Shown here: in pieces, positions 50,062 through 60,088 of the stretch | Layout of the letters: every line of letters starts with the position of its first letter | Position numbering within the stretch: position 1 is the stretch's first letter | Origin: Pseudoalteromonas umbrosa | GTDB lineage: Bacteria; Pseudomonadota; Gammaproteobacteria; Enterobacterales; Alteromonadaceae | DNA: 64,000 nt | Assembly: GCF_030125375.1 (NCBI RefSeq) | Contig: NZ_JASJUU010000004.1 | Span: forward strand, 186,001 to 250,000 | Direction: 5' to 3' | Program-made: the position numbers and the translations under genes | Notes under the pieces: model-generated | Seen by the model: the letters and a program-made list of their open reading frames with translations, nothing else | The model's database searches: none | What the model was told of the DNA's origin: nothing

Positions 50062-52218
50062 TTAAGGGTGAATATAGATGGTTTGCTTATCACATTGTGA
50101 CTGCACGCAAGCAGATATTGTTGTCTCGCCTAAATATTGGTTGAGTGCGATTTCGGGTTTTTCGATGGGTTTGTGGTTAATAAACCAGCTAACCTGATCT
50201 GCATGCGTTGACGTTAATGGCAGTGCACCGATCTGCGAACGATAGTAATGCTGGCCGCTGCGCACCGATGTAATGGCAATCGTATGGTGTGAAGCTGAAT
50301 CCAAATGGTGAGTGTGTTTACTGCCCATCCAATGGCTGAGCTTTTCTGGCCAGCTGAGTGTGGTCGTGAAGTCACCATAAATATCCATACTTGGGGGGGT
50401 CATTTGGTTAATTGTCATTGCTTGATGTTGTGAGTCACATTTCTCTTTTGGAATATGTGCAAGCGCTAAACCACTGGGCCAGCAAATCAGCGTGTGGGTG
50501 ACAGAATCAGGTTGGACGAGCTGTTGACGGTCAGGGGGCAATAAGTCAAATGCGTCGAACATTAAAGGTGCGGCTTGTGTGGCACCCAGATAACCAAGCA
50601 TCGGGCTTGCATCTGGACGACCAACCCATACCGCAACGGTAAAATCATGGCTTACGCCAACTGCCCAAAAGTCACGATAACCATAACTGGTGCCTGTTTT
50701 CCACGCTATTTTACGACGTACTGAGGGTACGACACGATCTGGCGCACTCTGTGTACTGAGCATTTGAAACGTTATCCAGCTACTTTGCGGGCTTAGTATT
50801 TGCTTGCTTGTAATTGTGCTTGGTTCATGACTGAGCACTTTTAGTGGGGCGACGCGTCCTTGACTGGCCAATGCGCGATACAGTTTTGCCAGTGTTAATA
50901 ATTGTGTGCCTGTGCCGCCTAACCCAACAGATAAGTTAGCATGTTGATGGGTGAGGTGAATACCTGCACTGGCAAGGTTTTGCTCAAAGCGGGCAGGCGT
51001 AATGCGATTAAGAAGTTGAATAGCTGGCACATTTAACGATTGCTGCAATGCGCGCTGGGCACTGATTGGCCCGCTAAAAGTGCCATTTAGGTTTTGCGGC
51101 TTATAACCATCAAAATCAGCAGGTATGTCACTTAACAAGCTTTGACTATGAATAAGGCCTAAATCTAAAGCTTGAGCATAGATAAAGGGTTTCAGAGTTG
51201 ACCCCGGTGAGCGCGTTGCGCGTACCATATCAACGTGCGCAAAGCGGCTCAGATCACTGAAATCGACAGAGCCTTGGTATGCGCGGATCTCAGCGCTGGG
51301 ATTATGCAAAATGACCAATGCAGCAGATGCTTTGTGCGGCAAGCGTTGACTGGTTTGTTGCAGCAGCGAGGACAAACGTTTTTGCAGGGCATAGTCTATT
51401 GTGGTGTGCAGTTTGTGTGCATTTGGGTAGCGCATTTTTAAATAACGGCTTAGTAGAGGTGCAAGGACTGCTGGCCTGCTAGGTTGAAGGTTTATCTGTT
51501 CCTGTACCATTAGGCTGTGTTGCTCAGTGCTGATTAAGCCTCCTTGATAGAGGCGTGTCAGTACTTTATTGCGCATCGCGATTGCACGCACAGGATATTT
51601 ATCTGGACGGTATTGTGAGGGTTTTTGCGGTAGTACAACCAACAAGGCGGCCTCATTTTTAGTGAGCAACAGTGGAGACTTGCCAAAATACTTATTGGCC
51701 GCTGCAGCAACGCCCTCGATATTGCCGCCAAATGGAGCCAAATTGAGGTAAAAAGTGAGGATTTCCTCTTTGCTGTAATGCCACTCAAGTTGTATTGCTC
51801 TGGCTATCTGGTGCAGCTTACCAGCAATGGTTCTTGAATGTGGGTCGATAAGGCGTGCAACCTGCATGGTCAACGTTGAGCCGCCAGATATCACCCGACC
51901 ATATCTGACCCATTGCCCTGCTGCGCGTAATAATGAAAACGGATTGACGCCATAGTGACTATAAAACCAGCGATCTTCATAGTGTAGCAAGGCCTGTAAA
52001 TAAAAAGGGTGAACCTCTTTGGGTGTGATGTGATATCTATGTACACCTTGCTTGTCGCCAAAAGAGCGCAAAGTTTGCTGATTACTCGCCGTGATGAGGG
52101 TTGCTGGACCATCAGGATAGATAGAGGGCAAGGGATTATTGGTATGCCAAACAATCGCACCCATCACAATAAGTAGGCAAGTATAAGCTGCAATGAGTAG
52201 TGTTTTTTTAAAGGTCAT
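50062..52218 (-). CDS. pbpC: Penicillin-binding protein 1C
   Basis: The 718-residue bifunctional peptidoglycan enzyme has a membrane anchor (LLIAAYTCLLIVMGAIVW), a glycosyltransferase domain (catalytic Glu81 in HYEDRWFYSHYGVNP; GGSTLTMQVARL; KEEILTFYLNLAPFGG), a transpeptidase domain (SPGSTLKPF with the active serine, then KTGTSYGYRDFW), and a C-terminal BiPBP domain with paired Cys (SACVQSQC). PBP1C is non-essential and its substrate range is unclear. It lies 50 bp downstream of the alpha-2-macroglobulin gene; this pair is conserved in many Gram-negative bacteria, where PBP1C is thought to repair the wall when the macroglobulin traps invading proteases. The ribosome-binding site is weak. Confidence 0.95.
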   Translation of the reverse strand: MTFKKTLLIAAYTCLLIVMGAIVWHTNNPLPSIYPDGPATLITASNQQTLRSFGDKQGVHRYHITPKEVHPFYLQALLHYEDRWFYSHYGVNPFSLLRAAGQWVRYGRVISGGSTLTMQVARLIDPHSRTIAGKLHQIARAIQLEWHYSKEEILTFYLNLAPFGGNIEGVAAAANKYFGKSPLLLTKNEAALLVVLPQKPSQYRPDKYPVRAIAMRNKVLTRLYQGGLISTEQHSLMVQEQINLQPSRPAVLAPLLSRYLKMRYPNAHKLHTTIDYALQKRLSSLLQQTSQRLPHKASAALVILHNPSAEIRAYQGSVDFSDLSRFAHVDMVRATRSPGSTLKPFIYAQALDLGLIHSQSLLSDIPADFDGYKPQNLNGTFSGPISAQRALQQSLNVPAIQLLNRITPARFEQNLASAGIHLTHQHANLSVGLGGTGTQLLTLAKLYRALASQGRVAPLKVLSHEPSTITSKQILSPQSSWITFQMLSTQSAPDRVVPSVRRKIAWKTGTSYGYRDFWAVGVSHDFTVAVWVGRPDASPMLGYLGATQAAPLMFDAFDLLPPDRQQLVQPDSVTHTLICWPSGLALAHIPKEKCDSQHQAMTINQMTPPSMDIYGDFTTTLSWPEKLSHWMGSKHTHHLDSASHHTIAITSVRSGQHYYRSQIGALPLTSTHADQVSWFINHKPIEKPEIALNQYLGETTISACVQSQCDKQTIYIHP

Positions 52219-52243
52219 TTGGCATCAATAATTGGCAGTGGAG

Positions 52244-52263
52244 AGCGCCCATATCTGGGCGCT
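52244..52263. repeat. GC-rich hairpin between A2M and pbpC
   Basis: AGCGCCCA (52244-52251) pairs with TGGGCGCT (52256-52263), 4-nt loop, no T-run. It lies in the 50-bp gap of the operon and could tune expression of pbpC relative to the upstream gene. Confidence 0.6.
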
Positions 52264-52268
52264 TGAAG

Positions 52269-55200
52269 TTACCTTTCGACAGTGAGTGTAGATGGAAATT
52301 GACTATAGAGCACATGTTTTTGCGGTTTATACATCGATTCCATGAAGCTGGGTGGGTTGGCATAAATGCCCGGTACTTCTGCACGCAGCAAGTAGGCAAA
52401 CTGTTGCCTTGGTCTATCATCACTATACCTATGATACTGCTGGCGCGGTTTCAGGTCGGTGACAGCGACATATCTATCATGACGATATTCTTGGTGCTCA
52501 ATTTGGCTCAGTACTACGCCTTCAGGGAGTAATTTTTGAATATCTAAATCTTGTAGCAAAGCTGGGTTTTCAAGTACAAATCCTGCAGGGATCCTATCTA
52601 CAATCATGGCATCATGAATGCGTTCTTTACTTTCCACATCGAGTACCACTAGGACGCGATCACCTACTTTTAAAGATACTTGTTCATCAATCGGCTTGCC
52701 ATCAAGCGTAAACCAGCGCCTTAAGAAATGCTTCATTTTAACGGTATTAAAAGGGTTAATTTGGTTAGCGATAGCAGGATTAAAATCTAGGTAACCGGTA
52801 TGCAGCTGCTGTACATGTAATGGACTATTAGTGGTATTTTCTAACACCAGCCCTGCTGTAAGCGGGTGCGTTAATAGCCCTTGATGCTCAATTGTATTGC
52901 CATTAATCACCACGCTCAGAGGTTGTTGATTTTGCTCATCAATGGCAATGGCTGAGCGCAATAATGCCGCTTGTTCCTGTGTACTGAGCCATTGCTTATT
53001 GATGGCGAGAGTAGGTAAAGAGGTTGCCAGTGTATTTGCAATACGGCGTGCTTTGCTTTGTATACCTCTTAATTGCGCCATTTGATTCAAAGCGATAATA
53101 GCCATGGCATCGTCACGCACTTGGCTGCCATAATCGTAGATATAGTCGTCGACTCTGGCTTGCGCATCAAATTGGTTGAGTAGCGCAGATGCTTGTGCAA
53201 TAGCGCCAGTATTTGCCAGTGCAGCGGCAAATTGTATCAAACTCAATTGCGATGGGAATGTGCTAATTTGCAGTGCTTCGAGGTCACTATAACTGAGCTT
53301 TCCAAGGCTACTCGATAGGTAGGCCGCATAAGTTGTCGCGGCTATGGCGGCCTCGGGTTGTGAGGTCAAAGTATTTACAAAATCGCCCCTTGCGTAGCGT
53401 AATACGCGATATTGGGCTTCTTGAAGCATGTCTCTTGGTACAATTTCTGGGTATTGTGCACTGACTTGAGTGAGAAAATCAGTGATATAAACGCTCAGCC
53501 AAGGAGATTCTTGACTGTAACTGCCCCAAGTACCAAACCCGCCGGTGGTTTTTTGCATGGTTTTTAATCGGCTCACAGCGGCACTGAGGTAGTCTTGGCT
53601 GCTGGTTAATTTGCTACTTTGTTGCAGAGCGCTTTGCTGAAATTTATCAAGTTGCGGGTTCTGTAAAATAAAAGGCCAGGCCTTACTGGTGGTTTGCTCA
53701 GCGCATCCGTATGGGTAGCTATGCAGACCTGATGCAAATTGCGCAATATTAAGAATAGGGGTATGGCTGATAAGCAGTTTGCCTTCTTTGCCGCCAATAA
53801 TTTTTAGGCCATCCCAGTTGGATATGTCTGCCGTTAACGCCTCATTTGGCTGTAATTGCGTGTTTTTAGCTTGGGTTACCCAAGGCTCGATGTAGCCAAC
53901 AGGCACCCGCCAACTGCGCTTTACATCCAAGTTGCCTCCAGTGACATGGAGAGTAAATGTAGCGATGCCATCTGGATTATTAGCTTGGGTAAGAATGGCA
54001 GCTGTTTTGCTCCAATGTTGCCCCTCATCTAATGTCACAGTATGTGTCGTTTGCTCTGAAATTGTCACATGATTATCAACGCTGAGAGCCACATTTAATG
54101 TTTGAGTTTGACCACTTAGGTTATGAATATCCAATGTGACGGATGACGCATCACCTGGCACCAAAAAACGTGGCACACTGAGCTCTGCCACCAGTGGCAT
54201 TCGGATTATTTGATCTTGTACGAGTTGACCTACTTGGCTGTCGTTAAATGCGGTAACAATAAGTTGCGCTTGTCCGTTATAGTCTGGCAGTGTGAGTTCA
54301 ACGAGGGCTTTGCCCTGTTCTAATCGCACAGGTCGTGACATTAATTGAATGGTTTTACTTTCGACCAAGTCATCGTTCCGGTTGGTATTATTTTCAATAC
54401 TGTCACTGCCAAATCTGGATTGTGCAAACGGGTTAGGGCGCGGATCGTATTGTCGAGAGTAGAGATCGATAATGTCGCCACTGTAGCGGCGCTGTGCAAA
54501 AAAGTAATCAAACGGGTTTTCTGGTTTAAAGCGGCTGAGATTAATGATCCCTTTGTCAACCATAGAGACGGTTACCCAAGTTGAACCTTGATCTGTTAAA
54601 CCATCTGCTGTCACTGGGATCTGTAATGTTTGCAGTGGCTCAACATGATCTGGGAGGTCGACTTTTAGCTGGATCTGACGCGCGCTTCTTTCTAGAGGAA
54701 GTGGTATCACGCCTAAATAGCGTTTAGGAGCACCTTGCTGCTGACCAAATACGGTGGCAGTGACATACAGATCATGGCGACTCGGTAGCTTGTTAAGTGG
54801 AATGGCAACTTGGTTTTGGCCTTTTTTTACAGCAAGCTTTTGTGACCAAATAACTTGATCGGACTCAAGGGTCACCATGAGCTCGCCACTGATGGGAGAG
54901 GTCATAGTCAGTGTCGCTTGCTCACCCGTGTTGTAAGCTTTTTTATTGAGAGTGAGTTGCAGGTGCTCTGGCTTAACAGCATATTGCCCATAGCCTCGAT
55001 ACCAGCCAGCATAGAATTCATAGTGAGTTTTACTCCCTGTGTTTAGATCTGTGGCTTCAAGGCGGTAATTTCCCCATTTAACCGGCAATTCGATGCGAGC
55101 GATATCGGCATTTAAATCAATAACACTCTGATGCTCCTGTCGCCATCTATCTTGCTTTTTGCGCTGCCATCCGATGCCTTCTTCGTACATCCAGTAGTAG

Positions 55201-56798
55201 TTGCCCTGATCATAATAAAGCTCTAATTTGACGCTACCAGTAGAGAGAGTTTGGCCATCTGCGGAGAGTAAAGCGATTTCAAAGCCTGCATCTGAGCTGT
55301 ATTTAACGTTTTTGCTTAGCGGTTTGATCCCTGGAATTGTACTTTTTCGCCAGCTAGTGAAAGTACTTGTGCGTTGCACAGCTGCGCCACCGGCTTCTTG
55401 CAGGGCAATAAAAACTTGGGTCTTTATCGGGCTTTTAATTTGCCCCGCACGGGGTGTGCTTATTTTAACTTGTGCTTCGCCTTGCTTAGAGAGTCGTTTA
55501 TTTTCGAGAGACTTATAACGACCAGATAAATAAAAATCTTGGCCGACAACAAATGCTTTGTAAGGGCCTGTATAGTGCCTTACTGGCTGATGGTTTACAT
55601 CTGTTTTAAACGTATTTCCCGCAGCTGGGCTACCAAATAAGTATTTACCATTTAATGTGAGGGTATTTTCTTGGCCAGCGAAAACAAAGGGAGCTTGTTC
55701 TGTTACCTTGAGGTCCATACGTTCAGGCACGAACTCTTCCAATTGAAAGGTCATCTCAGCGATAAAATTGTGGGCGCTTGGGTCAAGTTTAACGCCAATC
55801 GTGTAACGACCTGTTGGCCAGTCATTGGCGGTTTTGAGAGACTTGCTGAAAAAGCCGGCTTCTTGAGCATGCAAAGTTTCTGTAAGTATTTGCTCTTGGC
55901 GTGAGTTTTTGACCGATAGGGTCAGTGTCTCAATATTGGTTTTATGGCCATCAAAGTCGCGCAGTAAGATGTTGATAGGCAGGCTGTCTCCAGGTCTTAC
56001 GAGATCTCGATTACTATAAATAAAGGCTTCGGTTTCTTGATATAAGCGACCGCCAAGCTGATAGGCTGACAGATCAAGTGGCACTTCTTTAAGTGGTAAA
56101 ATGGCCAAATGGGGAGTGCTGTCGTCTCCTTCTAATTCCGCAACAACTATGTCGTTTTGCGCTAAGGAGACTGTAAAGTCAATGTTGCCTTGTGCATTTG
56201 TTGTACCCTGTCGTATGAGCTCGTGTTTACGATAAATACTGACTTTGGCACCTTTCGCGCTGCGGCCATTTGCTAAATAATTGACGCTGAATGTGGCATG
56301 ATGCTTTTGTACTCTTGCTTGAATGCCTAGCTCTGTTAGGAGCATATGCTTTGCTTGCAAGTCACCAAATTGACCAGCTGCTTTGAGTGTCACAATATAC
56401 CATCCCGATGGTAAATTTTTTGGAATAGGCAATTTCGCTGAGTGTATTTTATCTTCTTGCCCTGCAGGTAAGGTATAGCGGTCAGCAAAGACACTTTCGT
56501 AACTATAACTCAATCTATCTAATGAACTTGGATAGATTTTATCGTTTAAATAGTAACCTTGTAAGAAATCATGGGCACTGGTGATATGTAAAATTTCAAT
56601 ATCGACTTCACGGGTATTTTTGTAACTAATGGGGAGCGCTTGTGTGCTACTTTTTGGTACCAATGGTCCCGAACCGACAATTGCAATTTGAGGTGTTTGC
56701 CGCTTTTTAGACTCGGCTATCGCGGCGTGATGCCAGCCAATAGTGACAAATAATAAAGAGATGATTAACCAGCTGGTATACACACTCCCTGCGTTCAT
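52269..56798 (-). CDS. yfhM: Bacterial alpha-2-macroglobulin (YfhM/ECAM-like), non-lipoprotein form
   Basis: The 1509-residue protein is a protease trap made of repeated MG domains, a bait region and a thioester domain. The thioester motif is CAEQ with Cys1032 and Gln1035 (YPYGCAEQTTSKAW), where a covalent bond to the attacking protease would form. The MG1-type domain (VTDLKPRQQ end, ADRYTLPAGQEDKIH start) and the TED helices follow the E. coli ECAM order. The signal peptide (SWLIISLLFVTIGWHHAAIA) has no lipobox Cys, so unlike E. coli ECAM it should be soluble in the periplasm. It is also shorter than ECAM (about 1650). AGGGG precedes the ATG. It forms an operon with pbpC. Confidence 0.93.
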   Translation of the reverse strand: MNAGSVYTSWLIISLLFVTIGWHHAAIAESKKRQTPQIAIVGSGPLVPKSSTQALPISYKNTREVDIEILHITSAHDFLQGYYLNDKIYPSSLDRLSYSYESVFADRYTLPAGQEDKIHSAKLPIPKNLPSGWYIVTLKAAGQFGDLQAKHMLLTELGIQARVQKHHATFSVNYLANGRSAKGAKVSIYRKHELIRQGTTNAQGNIDFTVSLAQNDIVVAELEGDDSTPHLAILPLKEVPLDLSAYQLGGRLYQETEAFIYSNRDLVRPGDSLPINILLRDFDGHKTNIETLTLSVKNSRQEQILTETLHAQEAGFFSKSLKTANDWPTGRYTIGVKLDPSAHNFIAEMTFQLEEFVPERMDLKVTEQAPFVFAGQENTLTLNGKYLFGSPAAGNTFKTDVNHQPVRHYTGPYKAFVVGQDFYLSGRYKSLENKRLSKQGEAQVKISTPRAGQIKSPIKTQVFIALQEAGGAAVQRTSTFTSWRKSTIPGIKPLSKNVKYSSDAGFEIALLSADGQTLSTGSVKLELYYDQGNYYWMYEEGIGWQRKKQDRWRQEHQSVIDLNADIARIELPVKWGNYRLEATDLNTGSKTHYEFYAGWYRGYGQYAVKPEHLQLTLNKKAYNTGEQATLTMTSPISGELMVTLESDQVIWSQKLAVKKGQNQVAIPLNKLPSRHDLYVTATVFGQQQGAPKRYLGVIPLPLERSARQIQLKVDLPDHVEPLQTLQIPVTADGLTDQGSTWVTVSMVDKGIINLSRFKPENPFDYFFAQRRYSGDIIDLYSRQYDPRPNPFAQSRFGSDSIENNTNRNDDLVESKTIQLMSRPVRLEQGKALVELTLPDYNGQAQLIVTAFNDSQVGQLVQDQIIRMPLVAELSVPRFLVPGDASSVTLDIHNLSGQTQTLNVALSVDNHVTISEQTTHTVTLDEGQHWSKTAAILTQANNPDGIATFTLHVTGGNLDVKRSWRVPVGYIEPWVTQAKNTQLQPNEALTADISNWDGLKIIGGKEGKLLISHTPILNIAQFASGLHSYPYGCAEQTTSKAWPFILQNPQLDKFQQSALQQSSKLTSSQDYLSAAVSRLKTMQKTTGGFGTWGSYSQESPWLSVYITDFLTQVSAQYPEIVPRDMLQEAQYRVLRYARGDFVNTLTSQPEAAIAATTYAAYLSSSLGKLSYSDLEALQISTFPSQLSLIQFAAALANTGAIAQASALLNQFDAQARVDDYIYDYGSQVRDDAMAIIALNQMAQLRGIQSKARRIANTLATSLPTLAINKQWLSTQEQAALLRSAIAIDEQNQQPLSVVINGNTIEHQGLLTHPLTAGLVLENTTNSPLHVQQLHTGYLDFNPAIANQINPFNTVKMKHFLRRWFTLDGKPIDEQVSLKVGDRVLVVLDVESKERIHDAMIVDRIPAGFVLENPALLQDLDIQKLLPEGVVLSQIEHQEYRHDRYVAVTDLKPRQQYHRYSDDRPRQQFAYLLRAEVPGIYANPPSFMESMYKPQKHVLYSQFPSTLTVER

Positions 56799-56981
56799 GA
56801 TTTTCCCCTAACAATACTGATATTAAATAAGTTTACGCAACTTACATGAATATAGCGTGATTATCATATTAATATCGTATACGAGTAAAGGATTAGTACA
56901 AAGTTATCAGTGATTTAGTGATTTTTAGCGCGAAATTTATACTGTATAGCGAAAATACTGGTGCCCGTGCGTCTAAATCAT

Positions 56982-57023
56982 AAAAAAGGATGTATATCAG
57001 CCACAGGTATAGGTGGCTGATAT
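56982..57023 (-). terminator. Intrinsic terminator of the AraC-type gene
   Basis: ATATCAGCCAC (56994-57004) pairs with GTGGCTGATAT (57013-57023). On the minus strand six T (56982-56987) follow after a short spacer. Confidence 0.75.
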
Positions 57024-57034
57024 GAAAATATGTT

Positions 57035-57907
57035 TTATGCGACTAAAAAATTAATGCGAGTAAGTAACTCTTGCGGTGCGGTGTCTTTTAAATCGTTTAA
57101 ATACTCTTCAAATGGCGGGAAATTAGCAAGCTCAAATTCGCTCTGGGGAAGCCATTGGCCGTATAGCCAGTTGTAAGGTTTTTCCAGTTCTGTGTAATCA
57201 CCTTTAAATAGAATGCTGACTGTTTTTCCTGCAGGGATAGTCAGGCGTTCAAAATCATGCTGCTCTGGCAGCTTATTTTTATCGACTGCTATACAGGCCA
57301 TAGATTTGAGATTGGCATGGGGCACTGACTCAGGATCATCAAAGTAAATGCCAAAAAAGCGCGTATCTTGGTCAATTAAATTTGCTTTTGCAGCCATAAC
57401 CGATAGCTTTTCGAATGCTTGGCCAATTTGCATGTAATCACCGTGATGATTTAAGCCAATTAATTCAATAGATTCAATGTTTTGTTGTTCAACTGTATAC
57501 ATGGGGTGATACTCCTTCGAAGACGTTGGGTACAACGCAGTGACCTCAAGCGTGGCATAAGCACGTCGCTGGCGATATTGATTCGGTGTTTCGCCATAAT
57601 GCTTGGTGAAGGCTCGGTTAAATGCCTCAACGCTGCCATAGCAAACTTGCTTAGCGATTTGCTGTTGATTTAAGTCGCTGCGAACTAGATAAGTTGCCGC
57701 CTTCAACATACGCATTCTTCTCACTGTGACATTGATAGTCTCTCCCGCATATTCACGATAAATACGATGAAAGTGATAAGCAGACATACAGGCGATATCT
57801 GCCAATGTATTCACATCAAGTTCTGAACCTGCATGCTCGTATAGATAGTCGATAACTCGGAGCATTCGGTCTTCGTAGTAATGTTGTGTACTTAACTTGT
57901 GTTTCAT
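57035..57907 (-). CDS. AraC-family regulator with GyrI-like effector domain
   Basis: The 290-residue protein has two AraC helix-turn-helix motifs at the N-terminus (residues about 14-115: ADIACMSAYHFHRIYREYAG and QQIAKQVCYGSVEAFNRAFT, then HYGETPNQYRQ) and a GyrI-like/bacterial effector-binding domain (about 135-288: IESIELIGLNHHGDYMQIGQ, FGIYFDDPESVP, TIPAGKTVSILFKGDY). This is the Rob/SoxS-like architecture of regulators that bind small hydrophobic ligands. The usual targets are efflux or detoxification genes, none of which is adjacent. A terminator follows. Confidence 0.9.
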   Translation of the reverse strand: MKHKLSTQHYYEDRMLRVIDYLYEHAGSELDVNTLADIACMSAYHFHRIYREYAGETINVTVRRMRMLKAATYLVRSDLNQQQIAKQVCYGSVEAFNRAFTKHYGETPNQYRQRRAYATLEVTALYPTSSKEYHPMYTVEQQNIESIELIGLNHHGDYMQIGQAFEKLSVMAAKANLIDQDTRFFGIYFDDPESVPHANLKSMACIAVDKNKLPEQHDFERLTIPAGKTVSILFKGDYTELEKPYNWLYGQWLPQSEFELANFPPFEEYLNDLKDTAPQELLTRINFLVA

Positions 57908-58017
57908 CTATCGCTACTCGTTACGGTTAAGTGTTGCAATGCGTCTAGTTGATTTTGACGACATGGCTAAAGTAGCGCAAGCTGGATTGATAATGTTTGC
58001 GAATTTTGGCGATGAGG

Positions 58018-58046
58018 AAAAATAGGGGCCCGACATGGGAACCCCT
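58018..58046 (-). terminator. Intrinsic terminator of the esterase gene
   Basis: AGGGGCCC (58024-58031) pairs with GGG and CCCCT (58037-58046, two bulged A), followed on the minus strand by five T (58018-58022). Confidence 0.75.
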
Positions 58047-58055
58047 CAGGAAGGA

Positions 58056-59108
58056 TTACAAACGTGTATTGAAAAACGGCAGCATATGGTGCTCTAAACG
58101 CTCAAGTGCTTTATTACTGTGGCCACCCGGGAACACTTCAAAGTGAATGGGCACCTTGTTAGCCTCTGCTTTTTCTTTGAGTGCAAGGACACCTTCAGTG
58201 ATCCAGATATAATCATCTTTGTTACCCACATCGATACGTACAGAGCTGAGCTGCTCAACAACAGAAGGGGTTGAATATAGTTCTACCAGCTCTCCAAACC
58301 CTTTGTACCACAGCGGTTTTTGAGATGCGTCAACGCTGTAATGCACACCAAAAGGCTGTCCTGAATGACCAGCAAAGGCGCCTGCATAAGCCATTAAGTA
58401 TGCGCTGTAGCTATTTTCTTGACCATTGTTCCAAATTTCACGACCTTGGAAAGAGGCGAATTCAGCTTTCATAACTGCTTTAGGATCTTTTGTTGTCGCG
58501 AGCTTTTGCTTAAATGCTTGGTAGCGCTTAATCGCTGCCTCTGAAGTTAGATATGATTTAGCCATGCCTTTTTCATCAAACATGCCAGGGCTTAATGCGT
58601 ATACATGTGAGAATAAGTCAGGGTGTTTTGCTGCAAATCGAAGCGCACCCGTACCGCCCATTGAAAACCCAGCGATCCCGCGATGTTTAGCTTGGGCTTT
58701 AGTGCGATAGGTACGATCTACCCAAGGTAATACTTCTTTGATGACGTAGTCGCTAAAATTACCATGGACTTCTGAATTGACGTAAAAGCTGCCTCTGAGC
58801 GGTGTGTTGCCTTCCAACATAACAATGATCATCTCTATGTTTTGGCCATTTTTTTTATGGTTTTCTAGCATGGGTTCAATACGCGCACTGTATTTTACTG
58901 GCCAACTATAGGCGCCTAATAAATATAAGACAGGGTAGCGTTTGTCGCTCTCGTGGTAGCCATCAGGCAAATAGATATGAATATCACGGGTACTTTTGGT
59001 GCCAATTAAGCTGTTTTCCAATGCTTTTGAGTGAAAAGGTACGTTGATGATTTCGGCTTTAAGTGTACTACTGGTAAATATAAGCAGTAAAAATATTAGT
59101 GTTTTCAT
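58056..59108 (-). CDS. Secreted esterase of the esterase D / PF00756 type
   Basis: The 350-residue protein has a signal peptide (KTLIFLLLIFTSSTLKA). The fold is alpha/beta-hydrolase of the putative esterase family: RDIHIYLPDGYHESDKRYPV, LYLLGAYSWPVKY, the nucleophile Ser149 in HRGIAGFSMGGTGALRF, an Asp in DVGNKDDYIW and His in FPGGHSNKALER. Members include esterase D, mycolyltransferases and feruloyl esterases, so acyl-ester hydrolysis is safe but the substrate is not known. AGGAG precedes the ATG, and a terminator follows. It is divergent from a LysR gene, which may control it. Confidence 0.85.
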   Translation of the reverse strand: MKTLIFLLLIFTSSTLKAEIINVPFHSKALENSLIGTKSTRDIHIYLPDGYHESDKRYPVLYLLGAYSWPVKYSARIEPMLENHKKNGQNIEMIIVMLEGNTPLRGSFYVNSEVHGNFSDYVIKEVLPWVDRTYRTKAQAKHRGIAGFSMGGTGALRFAAKHPDLFSHVYALSPGMFDEKGMAKSYLTSEAAIKRYQAFKQKLATTKDPKAVMKAEFASFQGREIWNNGQENSYSAYLMAYAGAFAGHSGQPFGVHYSVDASQKPLWYKGFGELVELYSTPSVVEQLSSVRIDVGNKDDYIWITEGVLALKEKAEANKVPIHFEVFPGGHSNKALERLEHHMLPFFNTRL

Positions 59109-59196
59109 TGTTATGACTCCTGCTGATAAAGCTTGCAGTTAAGTTACAATGTGCCTAAATTAATAACAAATATAAAAATAGATTGATTTATATGTA

Positions 59197-60084
59197 ATGA
59201 ATATAAATTGGATGGATATAAAAAAGCTTCACTATGTGGTGACCGTGGCGCAGGAACTTAGTTTTAGTCGAGCAGCATTGAAATTGCATATGTCTCAGCC
59301 ACCTTTGAGTCAACAGATCCGCCAAATAGAAAGTCATTTAGGCATGGCTTTATTTGAGCGCTCAACCCGTTCGGTGAGCTTGACGCCTTTTGGGGTGACA
59401 TTTGTTAAAAAAGCCCAGCGTGTATTAGCTGCGCATGCAGAACTCGGTGAGTGCGTGCAAAGCTTTCAAACGGGTAAGCAGCAGCCGATTAAGCTAGGCT
59501 GTATTGGTTTAGCATTTGAAGCGCTGGTGGCAAGTAAGATGACTGTGTTATCTGACCAATCTCCTAAATTAAATTTGGCATTGGAAGAAGGGACAAGTGC
59601 AGAATTGGTAGCACGATGTCAATCTGGACAATTACATGGGGCGATTATTCGCTTGTTTGACCCAGAATTACCTGCAAATGATATTCACTATTTATGCAGT
59701 GAGAAATATGTCTTTGCCTGTCCCAAGCAGTGGCAGCTAAACCTGACAAAGACATCGATAAAAACCTTTAGCGGCAAGCCATTTATTCACTACCCGAAGG
59801 CATTACAGCCTAAATTATATGAGACGATAGCAGCGGCGTTCACTCAGGCAAAGGCGACAATGAATGTTGTACAAGAAGTCAAAACCAAGTCAACGACTCT
59901 GTCTTTGGTGGCGGCGGGGATGGGGTTTGCGATTGTGCCTCAATCTATGCAGGGCAAATATGCATCTCAGGTTGATTTTATTGAGATAACTGAGCACTTG
60001 CCGAGTGTGGACTACTTTCTCTATTGCCAAGATTGGCAAGTGCATGAGCGAATGACATGTTTATATGAGCTGCTCAGGGCTTAA
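59197..60084 (+). CDS. LysR-family transcriptional regulator
   Basis: The product is 295 residues from the ATG at 59197, or 290 if translation starts at 59212 (MDIKKLHYVVTVAQELSFSR, the usual LysR start); the leader gives no clear ribosome-binding site for either. The helix-turn-helix region reads RAALKLHMSQPPLSQQIRQI and LFERSTRSVSLTPFG, close to the CatR/BenM-type subgroup. The effector domain follows from about residue 90. It is divergent from the secreted esterase gene 88 bp away and convergent with yacG, so the esterase is the most likely target. Confidence 0.92.
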   Translation: MNINWMDIKKLHYVVTVAQELSFSRAALKLHMSQPPLSQQIRQIESHLGMALFERSTRSVSLTPFGVTFVKKAQRVLAAHAELGECVQSFQTGKQQPIKLGCIGLAFEALVASKMTVLSDQSPKLNLALEEGTSAELVARCQSGQLHGAIIRLFDPELPANDIHYLCSEKYVFACPKQWQLNLTKTSIKTFSGKPFIHYPKALQPKLYETIAAAFTQAKATMNVVQEVKTKSTTLSLVAAGMGFAIVPQSMQGKYASQVDFIEITEHLPSVDYFLYCQDWQVHERMTCLYELLRA

Positions 60085-60088
60085 TGCA

